Assembly (NCBI GenBank): GCA_019114465.1
Contig: DXFM01000028.1
Span: 1-33,338 of the forward strand
Direction: 5' to 3'
Length of the DNA stretch: 33,338 nt
DNA from: Candidatus Lachnoclostridium avicola
GTDB taxonomy: Bacteria; Bacillota; Clostridia; Lachnospirales; Lachnospiraceae
Numbering within the stretch: position 1 is the first letter of the stretch; each line of letters starts with the position of its first letter. Made by a program: the position numbers and the translations under genes. This document shows, in pieces, positions 15,918 to 24,069 of this stretch. The notes beneath the pieces are model-generated. The model worked only from the letters and a program-made list of their open reading frames with translations. It did not search any database and was not told where the DNA came from.

Positions 15918-15953
15918 CGTGCTGATGCTGCAGTCAGACGCCCTGACATTTTT
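15905..15953. terminator. Bidirectional intrinsic terminator between metG and pcp
   Basis: The arms 15905-15920 (AAAAATGTCAGGGCGT) and 15938-15953 are perfectly complementary and end in a T run on each strand. It serves the convergent metG and pcp transcripts. Confidence 0.9.
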
Positions 15954-16011
15954 TACTGTGAAAGTCTGGTCCGCGGTGTCCGCGTCAGCGGACATGGGGA
16001 CTGACGATCGG

Positions 16012-16656
16012 TCAGTGGAGCTCGCCGGCGCTCTCCCCGCTGTCCTGCCGGTCGATGGCGATGGCCTCGATGGCGTATTCCAGGGATTTGGCGATGGTCT
16101 CCAAGGGCATGGACGGGGTGGTGTTTGCCTTGTCGATCACCTGGCCGCAGGCGTAGGGAACGTGGATGAAACCGGCACGGATGCCGGGATAGCGCTTCTC
16201 ACACATGTAGAGCACGTTGTACATAATGCTGTTGCACACGTAGGTGCCGGCGGTGAAGGAGAGGTAGCAGGGCAGGCCCGCGTCCTTCACGTGCTGTACC
16301 ATGGCCTTCACGGGAAGGGTGGAGAAGTAGGCGGCCGGTCCGTCTGCCTGAAGGGGCTCGTCTAAGGGCTGCTCTCCGTTGTTGTCCGGGATGCGGGCGT
16401 CCACAAAGTTGATGGCCACCTTCTCCACGCTGATGCTGGCCCGTCCGCCGGCCTGTCCCACGCAGAGAACCACGTCCGGCTGATATTTTTTAATGCCCTC
16501 CTCCACAGCGGGGCCGCTGAGGGAGAACACGGTGGGGATCTCCAGCTTGAAAATCTGGGCGCCGCCGATGGTGTCCGGCAGCAGCTTTACGGCCTCATAG
16601 GCCGGGTTTACGGTTTCCCCTCCGAAGGGGTCAAAGCCTGTCACTAAGATTTTCAT
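16012..16656 (-). CDS. pcp: Pyroglutamyl-peptidase I (pyrrolidone-carboxylate peptidase)
   Basis: This cytoplasmic cysteine peptidase (MEROPS C15 family) of 214 residues removes N-terminal 5-oxoproline from peptides. It has the family N-terminus MKILVTGFDPFGG, the catalytic Glu in the GRASISVEK region (about Glu78), the nucleophile Cys in AGTYVCN (about Cys141) and the catalytic His in FIHVPY (about His165). Length is typical. It is the last gene of a three-gene operon after the DUF969 and DUF979 membrane proteins, from which it is separated by 79 bases containing a hairpin. Its SD is AAAGGAGA. Confidence 0.96.
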   Translation of the reverse strand: MKILVTGFDPFGGETVNPAYEAVKLLPDTIGGAQIFKLEIPTVFSLSGPAVEEGIKKYQPDVVLCVGQAGGRASISVEKVAINFVDARIPDNNGEQPLDEPLQADGPAAYFSTLPVKAMVQHVKDAGLPCYLSFTAGTYVCNSIMYNVLYMCEKRYPGIRAGFIHVPYACGQVIDKANTTPSMPLETIAKSLEYAIEAIAIDRQDSGESAGELH

Positions 16657-16714
16657 AGAAAAAGTCTCCTTTCCTGATGGTAAAGTATGGAAAAATCAGT
16701 TCCGCCCCAAGGCA

Positions 16715-16734
16715 AAGCCGGAAGGTTCCGGCTT
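16715..16734 (-). other. Intercistronic hairpin between DUF979 and pcp
   Basis: AAGCCGGAA and TTCCGGCTT form a near-perfect stem immediately after the DUF979 stop codon. No T run follows on the minus strand, so it is more likely an RNA stabiliser, processing site or partial attenuator within the operon than a terminator. Confidence 0.55.
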
Positions 16735-16735
16735 C

Positions 16736-17680
16736 CTAGTGAAGGGCGATCATGTAAATGATCTGGATTACCAGCATGATGACTGCCACCGGGGCCTGCT
16801 TTTTGATCACGCCGAACCGGTCCTTCATGTCCAGAACCGCCACGGGAACAATGTTGAAGTTGGCCGCCATGGGGGTCAGCAGAGTGCCGCAGTAGCCGCA
16901 GGTTAAGGCGATCATGCCCACCACCACGGGATCCGCGCCGTAAGCCAGAATACAGGGGGCGCCCACGCCGATGGTCATGACGGTGATGGCGCCGAAGGCG
17001 TTGCCCATGATGGCGGTGAACATGGCCATTCCCACGGCGAACACGATAATGCCCACAGTCACATTGCCCTCAGGCACAATGCCGGACACCAGCCGGCCGA
17101 TGACGTCGCCCACGCCGGCGGCGGTGAATACCCCGCCCAGAGCGCCCAGAAGCTGGGGAAGCATACATAAGGGGCCCATCATGGACAGAAGCCGTTCAGA
17201 GTCCTTCAGGAAGGTCACCGGCTTGTTGTCTTTGGAATAGCACATGAGCAGGATAACGGAGATGATCACTCCGCAGGCCACGCCCACCAGGGCGCTGATG
17301 TCCGTAAACAGGGCAAAGAGCAGGGACAGCACGCCCATGGTCAGGGCGGGGATAAAGATTTTCATGCCGATCTTCTGAAACTGCTTTTTGGTGTATTCCT
17401 TTGACGGCACATCCTGTTTTCCCACCTTTACCCGCTTGAAAATGGCGGGGATGATCATGATGACCACCAGGGCGCCGGACACTCTGGCTGGCAGCCAGTG
17501 GCCGAAGGCGCACACGACGCCGAAGGAGGTCCAGAACACAAAGGTTCCGAAGCGGGAAGGATTTTCTTTGTCCAGAAGATTTTTCACGCCTGCATAGATG
17601 GTGATCAGGCCGATGATGATGTAGACGCACTCCAGCAGCTTATTGCTGAGAGTGATGGTCGGATCCGCAAAAAAAGCCAT
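16736..17680 (-). CDS. DUF979 family membrane protein, predicted 5-oxoproline transporter subunit
   Basis: This polytopic membrane protein of 314 residues has about 8-9 hydrophobic segments. Conserved-looking stretches include GNAFGAITVMTIGVGAP and CGYCGTLLTPMAANFNIVP near the C-terminal third. Proteins of this family occur next to DUF969 proteins and pcp and have been annotated as the second subunit of a 5-oxoproline transporter. That function rests on gene neighbourhood and not on sequence motifs. The ATG at 17680 has GGAGG embedded in the last codons of DUF969, with a 3-base gap between genes, so the two are likely translated together. Confidence 0.9.
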   Translation of the reverse strand: MAFFADPTITLSNKLLECVYIIIGLITIYAGVKNLLDKENPSRFGTFVFWTSFGVVCAFGHWLPARVSGALVVIMIIPAIFKRVKVGKQDVPSKEYTKKQFQKIGMKIFIPALTMGVLSLLFALFTDISALVGVACGVIISVILLMCYSKDNKPVTFLKDSERLLSMMGPLCMLPQLLGALGGVFTAAGVGDVIGRLVSGIVPEGNVTVGIIVFAVGMAMFTAIMGNAFGAITVMTIGVGAPCILAYGADPVVVGMIALTCGYCGTLLTPMAANFNIVPVAVLDMKDRFGVIKKQAPVAVIMLVIQIIYMIALH

Positions 17681-17683
17681 GGT

Positions 17684-18403
17684 TTAAACCTCCTTTTTTC
17701 CGGATGCGCTGCCGGATTTTTCTGCTTTTTTGGATTTTAAGTATTTGGCCCGCAGCTTCCGGTCCATGAGGGTGAAATAGACGCAGGCAATCACCAGGGC
17801 GATGAACGCGATGGGGATCTCGACTTTTGCCAGGTCGATGAGCTCCACCTCATAGCCCAGACCGCTTAAAGTGGACTGCACCAGGATTCCGCCGGATCCG
17901 CCCACAAACAAAACCTGGAAGAAGAACCAGGCGATGTTGTCCATGGCGGAGGTCATGCCCTTGATTTCTTCTACGTAATCTTCGTCCGGAGTTTCCCCTT
18001 CCTCGGAGATGGCGCCCTCTGCCATGGGCATGATCACGGGCCGCACAAAACCGGTGACGCCGCCGAAGTTTACGTTGAAGGCACCGAAAAAGGACCGCAT
18101 GACGCCGTAGATGCACACCAGCTTTCCGGCGGTCACGTTTTTAAATTTCCGGATGAAAGCGGCGGCGGCCTCCCGCAGGCCGTTTCTCTCAAGAGTTCCG
18201 GTCACAAACAGAATGATGATGAAGATAGCCATACTTCTGTTGGACACAAAATTGCTTCCCAGGGTGTCCAGAAGTCCGGTGATGCCCAGGCCGCCGGCCA
18301 GAGCGGTGGTGACAGCCGCCAGGAAGATGATCAGAATGGAATCCAGCTTCAGGGCAAAGCCCACGATGACGATCAGGATTCCGATAAGCCTAATATATTC
18401 CAT
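17684..18403 (-). CDS. DUF969 family membrane protein, predicted 5-oxoproline transporter subunit
   Basis: This first gene of the operon encodes 239 residues with about 5-6 membrane segments, a central conserved region (RSFFGAFNVNFGGVTGFVRPVIMPMAEGA, about 102-130), an acidic loop (EEGETPDEDYVEE) and a Lys/Ser-rich C-terminal tail. With DUF979 it is predicted to import 5-oxoproline or a pyroglutamyl compound, and Pcp would release 5-oxoproline from peptides. The SD is AAAGGAGG before the ATG at 18403. No oxoprolinase (PxpABC) gene is in the window, so how 5-oxoproline is opened is not shown here. Confidence 0.9.
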   Translation of the reverse strand: MEYIRLIGILIVIVGFALKLDSILIIFLAAVTTALAGGLGITGLLDTLGSNFVSNRSMAIFIIILFVTGTLERNGLREAAAAFIRKFKNVTAGKLVCIYGVMRSFFGAFNVNFGGVTGFVRPVIMPMAEGAISEEGETPDEDYVEEIKGMTSAMDNIAWFFFQVLFVGGSGGILVQSTLSGLGYEVELIDLAKVEIPIAFIALVIACVYFTLMDRKLRAKYLKSKKAEKSGSASGKKEV

Positions 18404-18430
18404 ATCAAGGCCTCCTTTGTGTTATTTTCT

Positions 18431-18461
18431 GATTCTGCATCTTTAAGAGTGTGGCAGAATC
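18431..18461. promoter_or_regulatory. Inverted repeat in the DUF969 operon leader
   Basis: GATTCTGC (18431-18438) and GCAGAATC (18454-18461) are perfectly complementary across a 15-base gap. The repeat starts at about the expected transcription start of the operon, so it could be a repressor operator or a leader RNA hairpin. Confidence 0.45.
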
Positions 18462-18469
18462 TTTTTGTA

Positions 18470-18498
18470 ATTATACAATAAGGAGCCGGAGCGGGCAA
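18470..18498 (-). promoter_or_regulatory. Promoter for the DUF969-DUF979-pcp operon
   Basis: On the minus strand TTGCCC (18493-18498) and TATAAT (18470-18475) are 17 bases apart. Confidence 0.65.
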
Positions 18499-18514
18499 CA
18501 GGAATCCGGGCGGC

Positions 18515-18543
18515 TTTACGGACGGCTCTTTTTATGCTATACT
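18515..18543 (+). promoter_or_regulatory. Promoter for gdpP
   Basis: TTTACG (18515-18520) and TATACT (18538-18543) are separated by 17 bases. The start would be near 18550, leaving a short leader before the ATG at 18595. Confidence 0.55.
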
Positions 18544-18594
18544 AAGGGTTAAATTGGAGTTTTGTGCGAAGAAATACATTTCAGTGAGGTGTAT

Positions 18595-20640
18595 ATGAAA
18601 GAGAAGCGAAAGGTAAGGGGTGAACTGCGCATTTATCTGCAGTGGCCGATCCTGCTCTCCGCCCTGGTGGTGGCGATGAATCTGGTGGTGGGGATGCTCT
18701 CCGCCATTGCGGGACTGGTCATGTTCGGGTTTACGGCTGTCTATGTGGCAATCGCGCTCTGGCTTTACTTTTACAGAAAGCGGCGGCTGCTGGCCGGACT
18801 GGTGGAGTTTTCCTCTGATTATTCCTGGGTGCAGAAGCACCTGCTGTCGGAGATGAACCTTCCCTATGCCCTGGCGGATGAGAAAGGCAGAATCCTGTGG
18901 AAAAATCAGAAATTTCAGGAGACCATAGCGGATCTGAAAGGGACGAAGAAAAATCTGACGGTGCTGTTCCCCGATATTACGAGGGAGATCCTGTCGTCAG
19001 GGCAGAAGGGCTGTATTCACGTCACCTATGAGGACCGGAAATTCCGGGTGGATCTGTGTCCGGTGGATATGAACATGGAGCCGGATGAGGAGCAGGAACT
19101 GGAGCTGGACGAATCCCAGGAGAAAATGGTTGCGGTCTATCTGTTTGACGAGACCCGCATGCTCCAGTATGAGCAGGAGATCAACGACCAGAAGATGGTC
19201 AGCGGCCTGATCTATCTGGACAACTACGACGAGGCATTGGAGAGCGTGGAGGAGGTGCGCCGTTCCCTTCTGACGGCCCTCATCGACCGAAAGATCAGCA
19301 AGTACATTACCAGTCTGTACGGGGTGGTAAAGAAGATTGAGAAGGACAAGTACTTTTTTGCCATCAAGCAGAAATACGTGGAGACGCTCCGGGAGAATCG
19401 TTTTTCCATCCTTGAGGAGGTAAAGACCGTCAATATCGGCAATGAGATGGCAGTGACCCTGAGCATCGGTCTGGGCATGAACGGGGAGACCTACATGCAG
19501 AACTACGAATTTTCCCGGACGGCCATCGATATGGCCCTGGGACGGGGCGGAGACCAGGCGGTGATCAAGGACGGAACCCACATTCAGTACTACGGCGGCA
19601 AATCCCAGCAGACGGAGAAGGCCACCAGGGTAAAGGCCAGGGTGAAGGCCCACGCCCTGCGGGAGCTGATGGAGACGAAGGACCGGCTGCTGATTATGGG
19701 CCACAAGATGGGAGATATCGACTCCCTGGGAGCGGCCATCGGCATCTACCGCATCGCCATGGCCATGAACAAGAAGGCCAACATCGTGTTCAACGACATC
19801 ACTTCCTCCGTGCGCCCCATGATAGAGCGCTTTACAGGAAGCAGCGAATATCCGGAGGATATGTTTATTAAAACGAAGGATGCTCTGGAGCTGGCGGATC
19901 CCAACACCATGCTGGTGGTGGTGGATGTGAACCGGCCCAGCATTGCAGACGCGCCGGAGCTTCTGCAGGCGGTGAAGACCATTGTGGTGCTGGACCACCA
20001 CCGTCAGAGCAGCGAGATCATCACCAATGCGGTGCTCTCCTACGTGGAGCCCTACGCATCCTCCACCTGTGAGATGGTGGCGGAGGTGCTTCAGTACATC
20101 GCCGACGGCATCAAGATCAAGTCGGCGGAGGCGGACGCCATGTATGCGGGCATCGTCATTGACACCAATAATTTCACCAACCAGGCAGGCGTGAGGACCT
20201 TTGAGGCCGCCGCTTACCTGCGCCGGAACGGGGCGGATGTGACCCGGGTGAGAAAGATGTTCCGGGACAACATGGCCGACTACAAGGCCAGGGCCCGCAC
20301 CATCAGCAACGCGGAGATCTTCATGGACTGCTTTGCCATCTCAGAATGTCCCGCGGAAGGTATTGAAAGTCCCACCATCATCGGGGCCCAGGCAGCCAAC
20401 GAGCTGCTCAATATCATCGGCATGAAGGCGACATTTGTGCTGACGCCCTTTAACGGCATTATCTATGTCAGCGCCCGGTCCATCGATGAGGTGAATGTAC
20501 AGGTGGTGATGGAAAAGCTGGGAGGAGGCGGCCACAGGACCATTGCCGGCGCCCAGTTAAAGGATATGACAGCGGATCAGGCCAGGGAGAAGTTAAAAGA
20601 CGTGCTCCGGGCCATGATGGAGAAAGGAGATATTTCATAA
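18595..20640 (+). CDS. gdpP: Cyclic-di-AMP phosphodiesterase GdpP
   Basis: This membrane-bound enzyme of 681 residues hydrolyses c-di-AMP to pApA. Order: two N-terminal membrane helices (about 15-60), a PAS-like region (about 75-150), a degenerate GGDEF domain (about 165-325), then DHH and DHHA1 domains. DHH motifs seen are [22 protein letters not shown] and VLDHHRQ; the DHHA1 end has [13 protein letters not shown]. The ATG at 18595 with GTGAGGTG upstream is preferred over a TTG at 18562. It is the first gene of the gdpP-rplI-dnaB set, a common Firmicutes order. The rplI start codon lies 1 base past the gdpP stop. Confidence 0.95.
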   Translation: MKEKRKVRGELRIYLQWPILLSALVVAMNLVVGMLSAIAGLVMFGFTAVYVAIALWLYFYRKRRLLAGLVEFSSDYSWVQKHLLSEMNLPYALADEKGRILWKNQKFQETIADLKGTKKNLTVLFPDITREILSSGQKGCIHVTYEDRKFRVDLCPVDMNMEPDEEQELELDESQEKMVAVYLFDETRMLQYEQEINDQKMVSGLIYLDNYDEALESVEEVRRSLLTALIDRKISKYITSLYGVVKKIEKDKYFFAIKQKYVETLRENRFSILEEVKTVNIGNEMAVTLSIGLGMNGETYMQNYEFSRTAIDMALGRGGDQAVIKDGTHIQYYGGKSQQTEKATRVKARVKAHALRELMETKDRLLIMGHKMGDIDSLGAAIGIYRIAMAMNKKANIVFNDITSSVRPMIERFTGSSEYPEDMFIKTKDALELADPNTMLVVVDVNRPSIADAPELLQAVKTIVVLDHHRQSSEIITNAVLSYVEPYASSTCEMVAEVLQYIADGIKIKSAEADAMYAGIVIDTNNFTNQAGVRTFEAAAYLRRNGADVTRVRKMFRDNMADYKARARTISNAEIFMDCFAISECPAEGIESPTIIGAQAANELLNIIGMKATFVLTPFNGIIYVSARSIDEVNVQVVMEKLGGGGHRTIAGAQLKDMTADQAREKLKDVLRAMMEKGDIS

Positions 20641-20641
20641 C

Positions 20642-21088
20642 ATGCAGGTAGTATTATTGGAAGATGTAAAGTCCCTGGGAAAGAAGGGCGAGATTGTAAA
20701 TGTGAACGACGGCTATGCCAGAAACTTCATTTTAAAGAAGAAGCTGGGCGTGGAGGCTACGGCGAAGAATTTAAATGACTTAAAGCTCCAGAAGGCCAAC
20801 GCGGAGAAGATCGCGGCGGAGCAGCTGGCGGCGGCAAAAGAGCTGGCGGCGAAGCTGGAGGGAATGAGCGTGACTCTGACCATGAAGGCGGGAGAGGGCG
20901 GAAAGGCCTTCGGTTCCGTTTCCGGAAAGGAGATCGCGGCGGCGGCGAAGGATCAGCTGAATCTGGAGATCGACAAGAAGAAGCTGGTGCTTCCGGAAGC
21001 GATCAAGACATTTGGAAACCATGAAGTTCCCGTAAAGCTCCACAAGGATGTGACCGGGAAGCTGACCGTAAAGGTTGTAGAGGCGTAG
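20642..21088 (+). CDS. rplI: 50S ribosomal protein L9
   Basis: This 148-residue large-subunit ribosomal protein has the signature N-terminal domain [19 protein letters not shown]...[10 protein letters not shown], a long Ala/Lys-rich connecting helix (about 45-75) and a C-terminal rRNA-binding domain ([15 protein letters not shown]...). It begins one base after the gdpP stop, with AAAGGAGA in the end of gdpP as its SD, and is followed by dnaB after a 10-base gap. Confidence 0.98.
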   Translation: MQVVLLEDVKSLGKKGEIVNVNDGYARNFILKKKLGVEATAKNLNDLKLQKANAEKIAAEQLAAAKELAAKLEGMSVTLTMKAGEGGKAFGSVSGKEIAAAAKDQLNLEIDKKKLVLPEAIKTFGNHEVPVKLHKDVTGKLTVKVVEA

Positions 21089-21098
21089 GTGATGACAG

Positions 21099-22442
21099 AT
21101 GGCAGCGGAGAATGACGCTCTGTTAAAGCGGGTTCAGCCCCACAGCATAGAGGCGGAGCAGTCGGTGATCGGCGCCATGCTCATGGACAGGGACGCGATC
21201 ATTGCGGCTTCCGAGATCGTCACAGAGGATGATTTTTACCAGCGCCAGTACGGCGTCATGTTTCAGTGCATGGTGGAGCTGTTCAATGAAGGCCAGGCGG
21301 TGGACGTGATCAACCTTCAGAATCGTCTGAAGGAGAAGGACGTGCCGCCGGAGGTGGCCAGCCTGGAGACTCTGCGGGATATTATCACCACCGTTCCCAC
21401 CTCCGCCAACGTGCGGGCTTACGCGGAGATCGTCCGGGAGAAATCCATGCTGCGCAAGCTGATCCGGGTCAACGAGGAGATCGCCAACACCTGCTATGCC
21501 GGCAAGGAGAAGCTGGAAGACATTCTGGCTCACACGGAGAAAGCGGTGTTTGACCTGCTTCAGTCCAGGACGGGAGGCGATTTTGTCCCCATCCGTCAGG
21601 TGGCCTTAAATGTGCTGGAAAAGATTGAGATCGCTTCCAAGACCAAGGACACGGTGACAGGAATTCCCACCGGCTTTATTGATCTGGACTATAAGACTTC
21701 CGGCATGCAGCCGTCAGACTTTATCCTGATCGCCGCTCGCCCGTCCATGGGAAAGACGGCCTTCGTGTTAAATCTGGTGGATTATGTGGCGGTGAAGAAG
21801 AAACGGCCCTGTATGATTTTCAGCCTGGAGATGTCGAAGGAGCAGCTGGTAAATCGTATGCTGGCCATGGAGTCCAATGTGGACTCCCAGAAGCTGCGGA
21901 CCGGCACGCTGACGGACGCGGACTGGGACGCGGTGGTGGAAGGTATCGGAATCATCGGAAACTCGGCCCTGACCATCGACGACACGCCGGGAATCTCCAT
22001 TTCCGAGCTGCGCTCCAAATGCAGGAAAAAGAAGCTGGAGAGCGGTCTGGATCTGGTGATTATCGACTATCTTCAGCTGATGAGCGGCAGCGGAAAGCAC
22101 AGTGAGAGCCGGCAGCAGGAGATCTCAGAGATTTCCCGTTCCTTAAAGGCCCTGGCCAGGGAGCTGAACGCCCCGGTGATCGCCCTGTCTCAGCTGAGCC
22201 GGGCCTGTGAGACGAGAACGGACCACCGGCCCATGCTCTCGGACTTGAGAGAGTCGGGAGCCATCGAGCAGGACGCGGATGTGGTAATGTTCCTCTACCG
22301 GGACGATTATTACAATAAGGATACGGAAAATCCCAATGTGGCTGAGGTGATCATCGCCAAGCAGAGAAACGGCCCCATCGGCACCATCAATCTGGTGTGG
22401 ATGCCGGAGTACACGAAATTTGCCAATATGGCCAGAAGCTGA
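21099..22442 (+). CDS. dnaB: Replicative DNA helicase
   Basis: This hexameric 5'-3' helicase of 447 residues unwinds the replication fork. It has the N-terminal helical domain with PHSIEAEQSVIGAML, a linker, and a RecA-like ATPase domain with Walker A ARPSMGKTAF (about 212-222), Walker B in LVIIDYLQLM (about 313-322) and the SQLSR motif. A C-terminal Arg/Lys region (AKQRNGPIG) is normal. No intein interrupts it. It is the last gene of the gdpP-rplI-dnaB set and is followed by a terminator. Confidence 0.98.
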   Translation: MAAENDALLKRVQPHSIEAEQSVIGAMLMDRDAIIAASEIVTEDDFYQRQYGVMFQCMVELFNEGQAVDVINLQNRLKEKDVPPEVASLETLRDIITTVPTSANVRAYAEIVREKSMLRKLIRVNEEIANTCYAGKEKLEDILAHTEKAVFDLLQSRTGGDFVPIRQVALNVLEKIEIASKTKDTVTGIPTGFIDLDYKTSGMQPSDFILIAARPSMGKTAFVLNLVDYVAVKKKRPCMIFSLEMSKEQLVNRMLAMESNVDSQKLRTGTLTDADWDAVVEGIGIIGNSALTIDDTPGISISELRSKCRKKKLESGLDLVIIDYLQLMSGSGKHSESRQQEISEISRSLKALARELNAPVIALSQLSRACETRTDHRPMLSDLRESGAIEQDADVVMFLYRDDYYNKDTENPNVAEVIIAKQRNGPIGTINLVWMPEYTKFANMARS

Positions 22443-22459
22443 GGCTTTCGGCCTGAATA

Positions 22460-22486
22460 AAAAGACCCTTATGCGGGGTCTTTTTT
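22460..22486 (+). terminator. Intrinsic terminator after dnaB
   Basis: AAAAGACCC (22460-22468) pairs with GGGTCTTTT (22476-22484) across a short loop and is followed by further T residues. Confidence 0.85.
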
Positions 22487-22543
22487 ATTTTGCAGGAAAC
22501 GAGGCGGCCCTGAGACAGAAAAAAACTGCCTTCAGAATTTTTG

Positions 22544-22572
22544 TCATATTCCTGAGCCGGGGCACATAACAT
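22544..22572 (+). promoter_or_regulatory. Possible sporulation-type (SigE-like) promoter
   Basis: TCATATT (22544-22550) and CATAACAT (22565-22572) are 14 bases apart, close to the known Bacillus SigE pattern (ATATT, 14-15 bases, CATACA-T). The match at the -10 is imperfect. No good vegetative promoter was found in this gap. Tentative. Confidence 0.3.
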
Positions 22573-22616
22573 ATAAGTAGATGTGAAATATTGCCGACTA
22601 AAGGAGAGGATTTGCA

Positions 22617-23270
22617 ATGAACGAGATACATTATCTGATTTCAGATGCGTCTAAGAAGGTGGATGTGGAATCTCACGTACTCCGCTACTGGGAGGACGAG
22701 CTGGATCTTAAAATCCCGCGCAATGAGATGGGACACCGGTATTATACGGAATTTCATATCCGCCTGTTTAAGCAGATTAAAGAGCTGAAGGAAAAGGGAT
22801 ATCAGCTGAAAGCCATAAAGAGTGCTCTGGACAAAATGATGGAGGAGGGAAAGGAGGAGCTGTCGGACGAAATGCTTGGTGACGCGGCAGCTGCGCTCCG
22901 GGAAAGCGCTATGGGAAAGGATGGACAGGCCCTGCAGGTGGTGGAGGAGGGAAACAGCCCTTCTGTGCTGACGGCAGAGGAAAAAATGGAGCAGTTCCAG
23001 GAGATTATGAACCATATTATCGGACGGGCCCTGGAACACAACAACGAGCAGCTGAGCCAGGATATCAGCGCTCTGGTCAACGACCGGGTGACGAAGGAGC
23101 TGGAGTACCTGCTCCGGGTGGGCGACGAGAAGGCGGAGGAACGGTTCAAGCGTCTGGACGAGACCATCCGCGAGTATCAGAAGGAGGGAAAAGGACGGGC
23201 GGAAGCCGCCGCGTCCAGAATTCCCTTCTTCCGGAAGAAGAAATTTGGAAAGAGCGGAAAGAAGCTTTAG
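22617..23270 (+). CDS. MerR-type helix-turn-helix protein with coiled coil and basic tail
   Basis: This 217-residue protein has an N-terminal MerR-like winged helix (about 5-70: SHVLRYWEDELDLKIPRNEMGHRYYTE...IRLFKQIKELKEKGYQLKAIKSAL). Acidic helical sequence follows, then a likely coiled coil (about 125-190, many Glu/Gln/Arg) and a strongly basic tail (FFRKKKFGKSGKKL). There is no effector-binding domain. The layout recalls the chromosome-anchoring protein RacA of Bacillus more than a metabolite-sensing MerR regulator, though that comparison is of architecture only. SD AAAGGAGAGG. Its stop codon overlaps the convergent crp-type gene by 4 bases. Confidence 0.75.
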   Translation: MNEIHYLISDASKKVDVESHVLRYWEDELDLKIPRNEMGHRYYTEFHIRLFKQIKELKEKGYQLKAIKSALDKMMEEGKEELSDEMLGDAAAALRESAMGKDGQALQVVEEGNSPSVLTAEEKMEQFQEIMNHIIGRALEHNNEQLSQDISALVNDRVTKELEYLLRVGDEKAEERFKRLDETIREYQKEGKGRAEAAASRIPFFRKKKFGKSGKKL

Positions 23271-23923
23271 GAATGACGGGTTGACCGGGCCAGGGCTTCC
23301 CGGCTGGGGATGGTGATCTGGCGCTTCCCCGTCAGGATCAGCCCTTCTTTTTTCAGGTCAGAGCAGACGCGGGCCACCTGGACGCGGGAGGCGTTGATGG
23401 CGGCGGCAAGGCGTTCCTGGGACAGGGGCACCACAGGGGTGTCCCTGTCTTTTATGTAGAGCAGGAAAAAATTGATCAGCCGTGTCCGGACATTATGCAC
23501 GCTCTGTTCCGTGGCGTCGTAGCACATCAGGCGCAGCACGTCGGCGGTGTAGAGCAGAAGATCCCTGTACAGGTCCGGCTCTTCCCGGAGGAGAGGGTCC
23601 AGGTCATCCAGGGTAAAGGACAGCGTGGAAACATTCGTCTGGGCCCGGGTAGTCACCGTGGCCTCCGTTTTTTTGCGGAAGCTGTCCAGATTGAAGATGG
23701 TGTTCCGCTCATGGATGCCGATGAGCCGCTCCTGGCCGGAAATACTGGTAGTGTAGACGTAGACAGTGCCGCTCAGCAGAAAATAAGGATGGCTTGCGGC
23801 AAAGCCGTTGATGTTGAAGGTGGTTCCCGCGGGAAAGTGCTCTGTCTGGAAGTGCTTCTGAAATAAGTGACGATACTTTTTTAACTGGTCTTTTAAAGTA
23901 AAATGAATATTATTATCTGACAT
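23267..23923 (-). CDS. Crp/Fnr family transcriptional regulator
   Basis: This regulator of about 218 residues has an N-terminal cyclic nucleotide-binding-type beta-roll (about 30-120, FPAGTTFNINGFAASHPYFLLSGTVYVYTT) and a C-terminal HTH with recognition helix in LSQERLAAAINASRVQVARVCSDLKKEGLI. No Cys cluster for an Fe-S centre is present, so it is not an FNR-type oxygen sensor; the ligand is unknown. Either Met 1 (23935) or Met 5 (23923) could start it; CGGAG lies too close to the first, so 23923 is used. It is divergent from the flavin oxidoreductase gene and shares with it a palindromic site, so it probably regulates that gene. Confidence 0.88.
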   Translation of the reverse strand: MSDNNIHFTLKDQLKKYRHLFQKHFQTEHFPAGTTFNINGFAASHPYFLLSGTVYVYTTSISGQERLIGIHERNTIFNLDSFRKKTEATVTTRAQTNVSTLSFTLDDLDPLLREEPDLYRDLLLYTADVLRLMCYDATEQSVHNVRTRLINFFLLYIKDRDTPVVPLSQERLAAAINASRVQVARVCSDLKKEGLILTGKRQITIPSREALARSTRHS

Positions 23924-23974
23924 ATCCTTGATCATCTCCGATTAAATTTCTTAATTAATTAAAAATATAGAACA

Positions 23975-24003
23975 ATTATAAAATATTTTTGTCTGTATCG
24001 CAA
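23975..24003 (-). promoter_or_regulatory. Promoter for the Crp/Fnr gene
   Basis: On the minus strand TTGCGA (23998-24003) and TATAAT (23975-23980) are 17 bases apart. The -35 falls inside the palindrome 23992-24011, so a bound regulator should block this promoter. Confidence 0.55.
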
Positions 24004-24011
24004 GATACAGA
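23992..24011. promoter_or_regulatory. Crp/Fnr-type operator
   Basis: TCTGTATC-GCAA-GATACAGA is a perfect 8-bp inverted repeat with a 4-base centre. It can be read as TGTAT-N6-ATACA, the geometry of a Crp/Fnr half-site pair. Its centre (24001.5) is 41.5 bases upstream of the start predicted for the oxidoreductase gene, the class II activator position. Confidence 0.65.
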
Positions 24012-24030
24012 ATATTAAGATTGTTAAATT

Positions 24031-24036
24031 TATAAT
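24031..24036 (+). promoter_or_regulatory. -10 element of the oxidoreductase gene
   Basis: A perfect TATAAT without a recognisable -35 at 16-18 bases (the hexamer there reads CAGAAT). This is what is expected for a promoter that needs an activator at the adjacent palindrome. Confidence 0.55.
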
Positions 24037-24069
24037 GAAGACAGATAGAAAGATGAAGGAGGGAGTTAG

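Noticed and set aside
21099..22442. Intein in DnaB
   Set aside because: DnaB often hosts inteins at its P-loop, but this gene has normal length and no insertion.
23951..23962. TTAATTAATTAA as a second Crp/Fnr (CprK-like) site
   Set aside because: It lacks the four-base spacing of a TTAAT-N4-ATTAA box and may simply be A/T-rich leader sequence.
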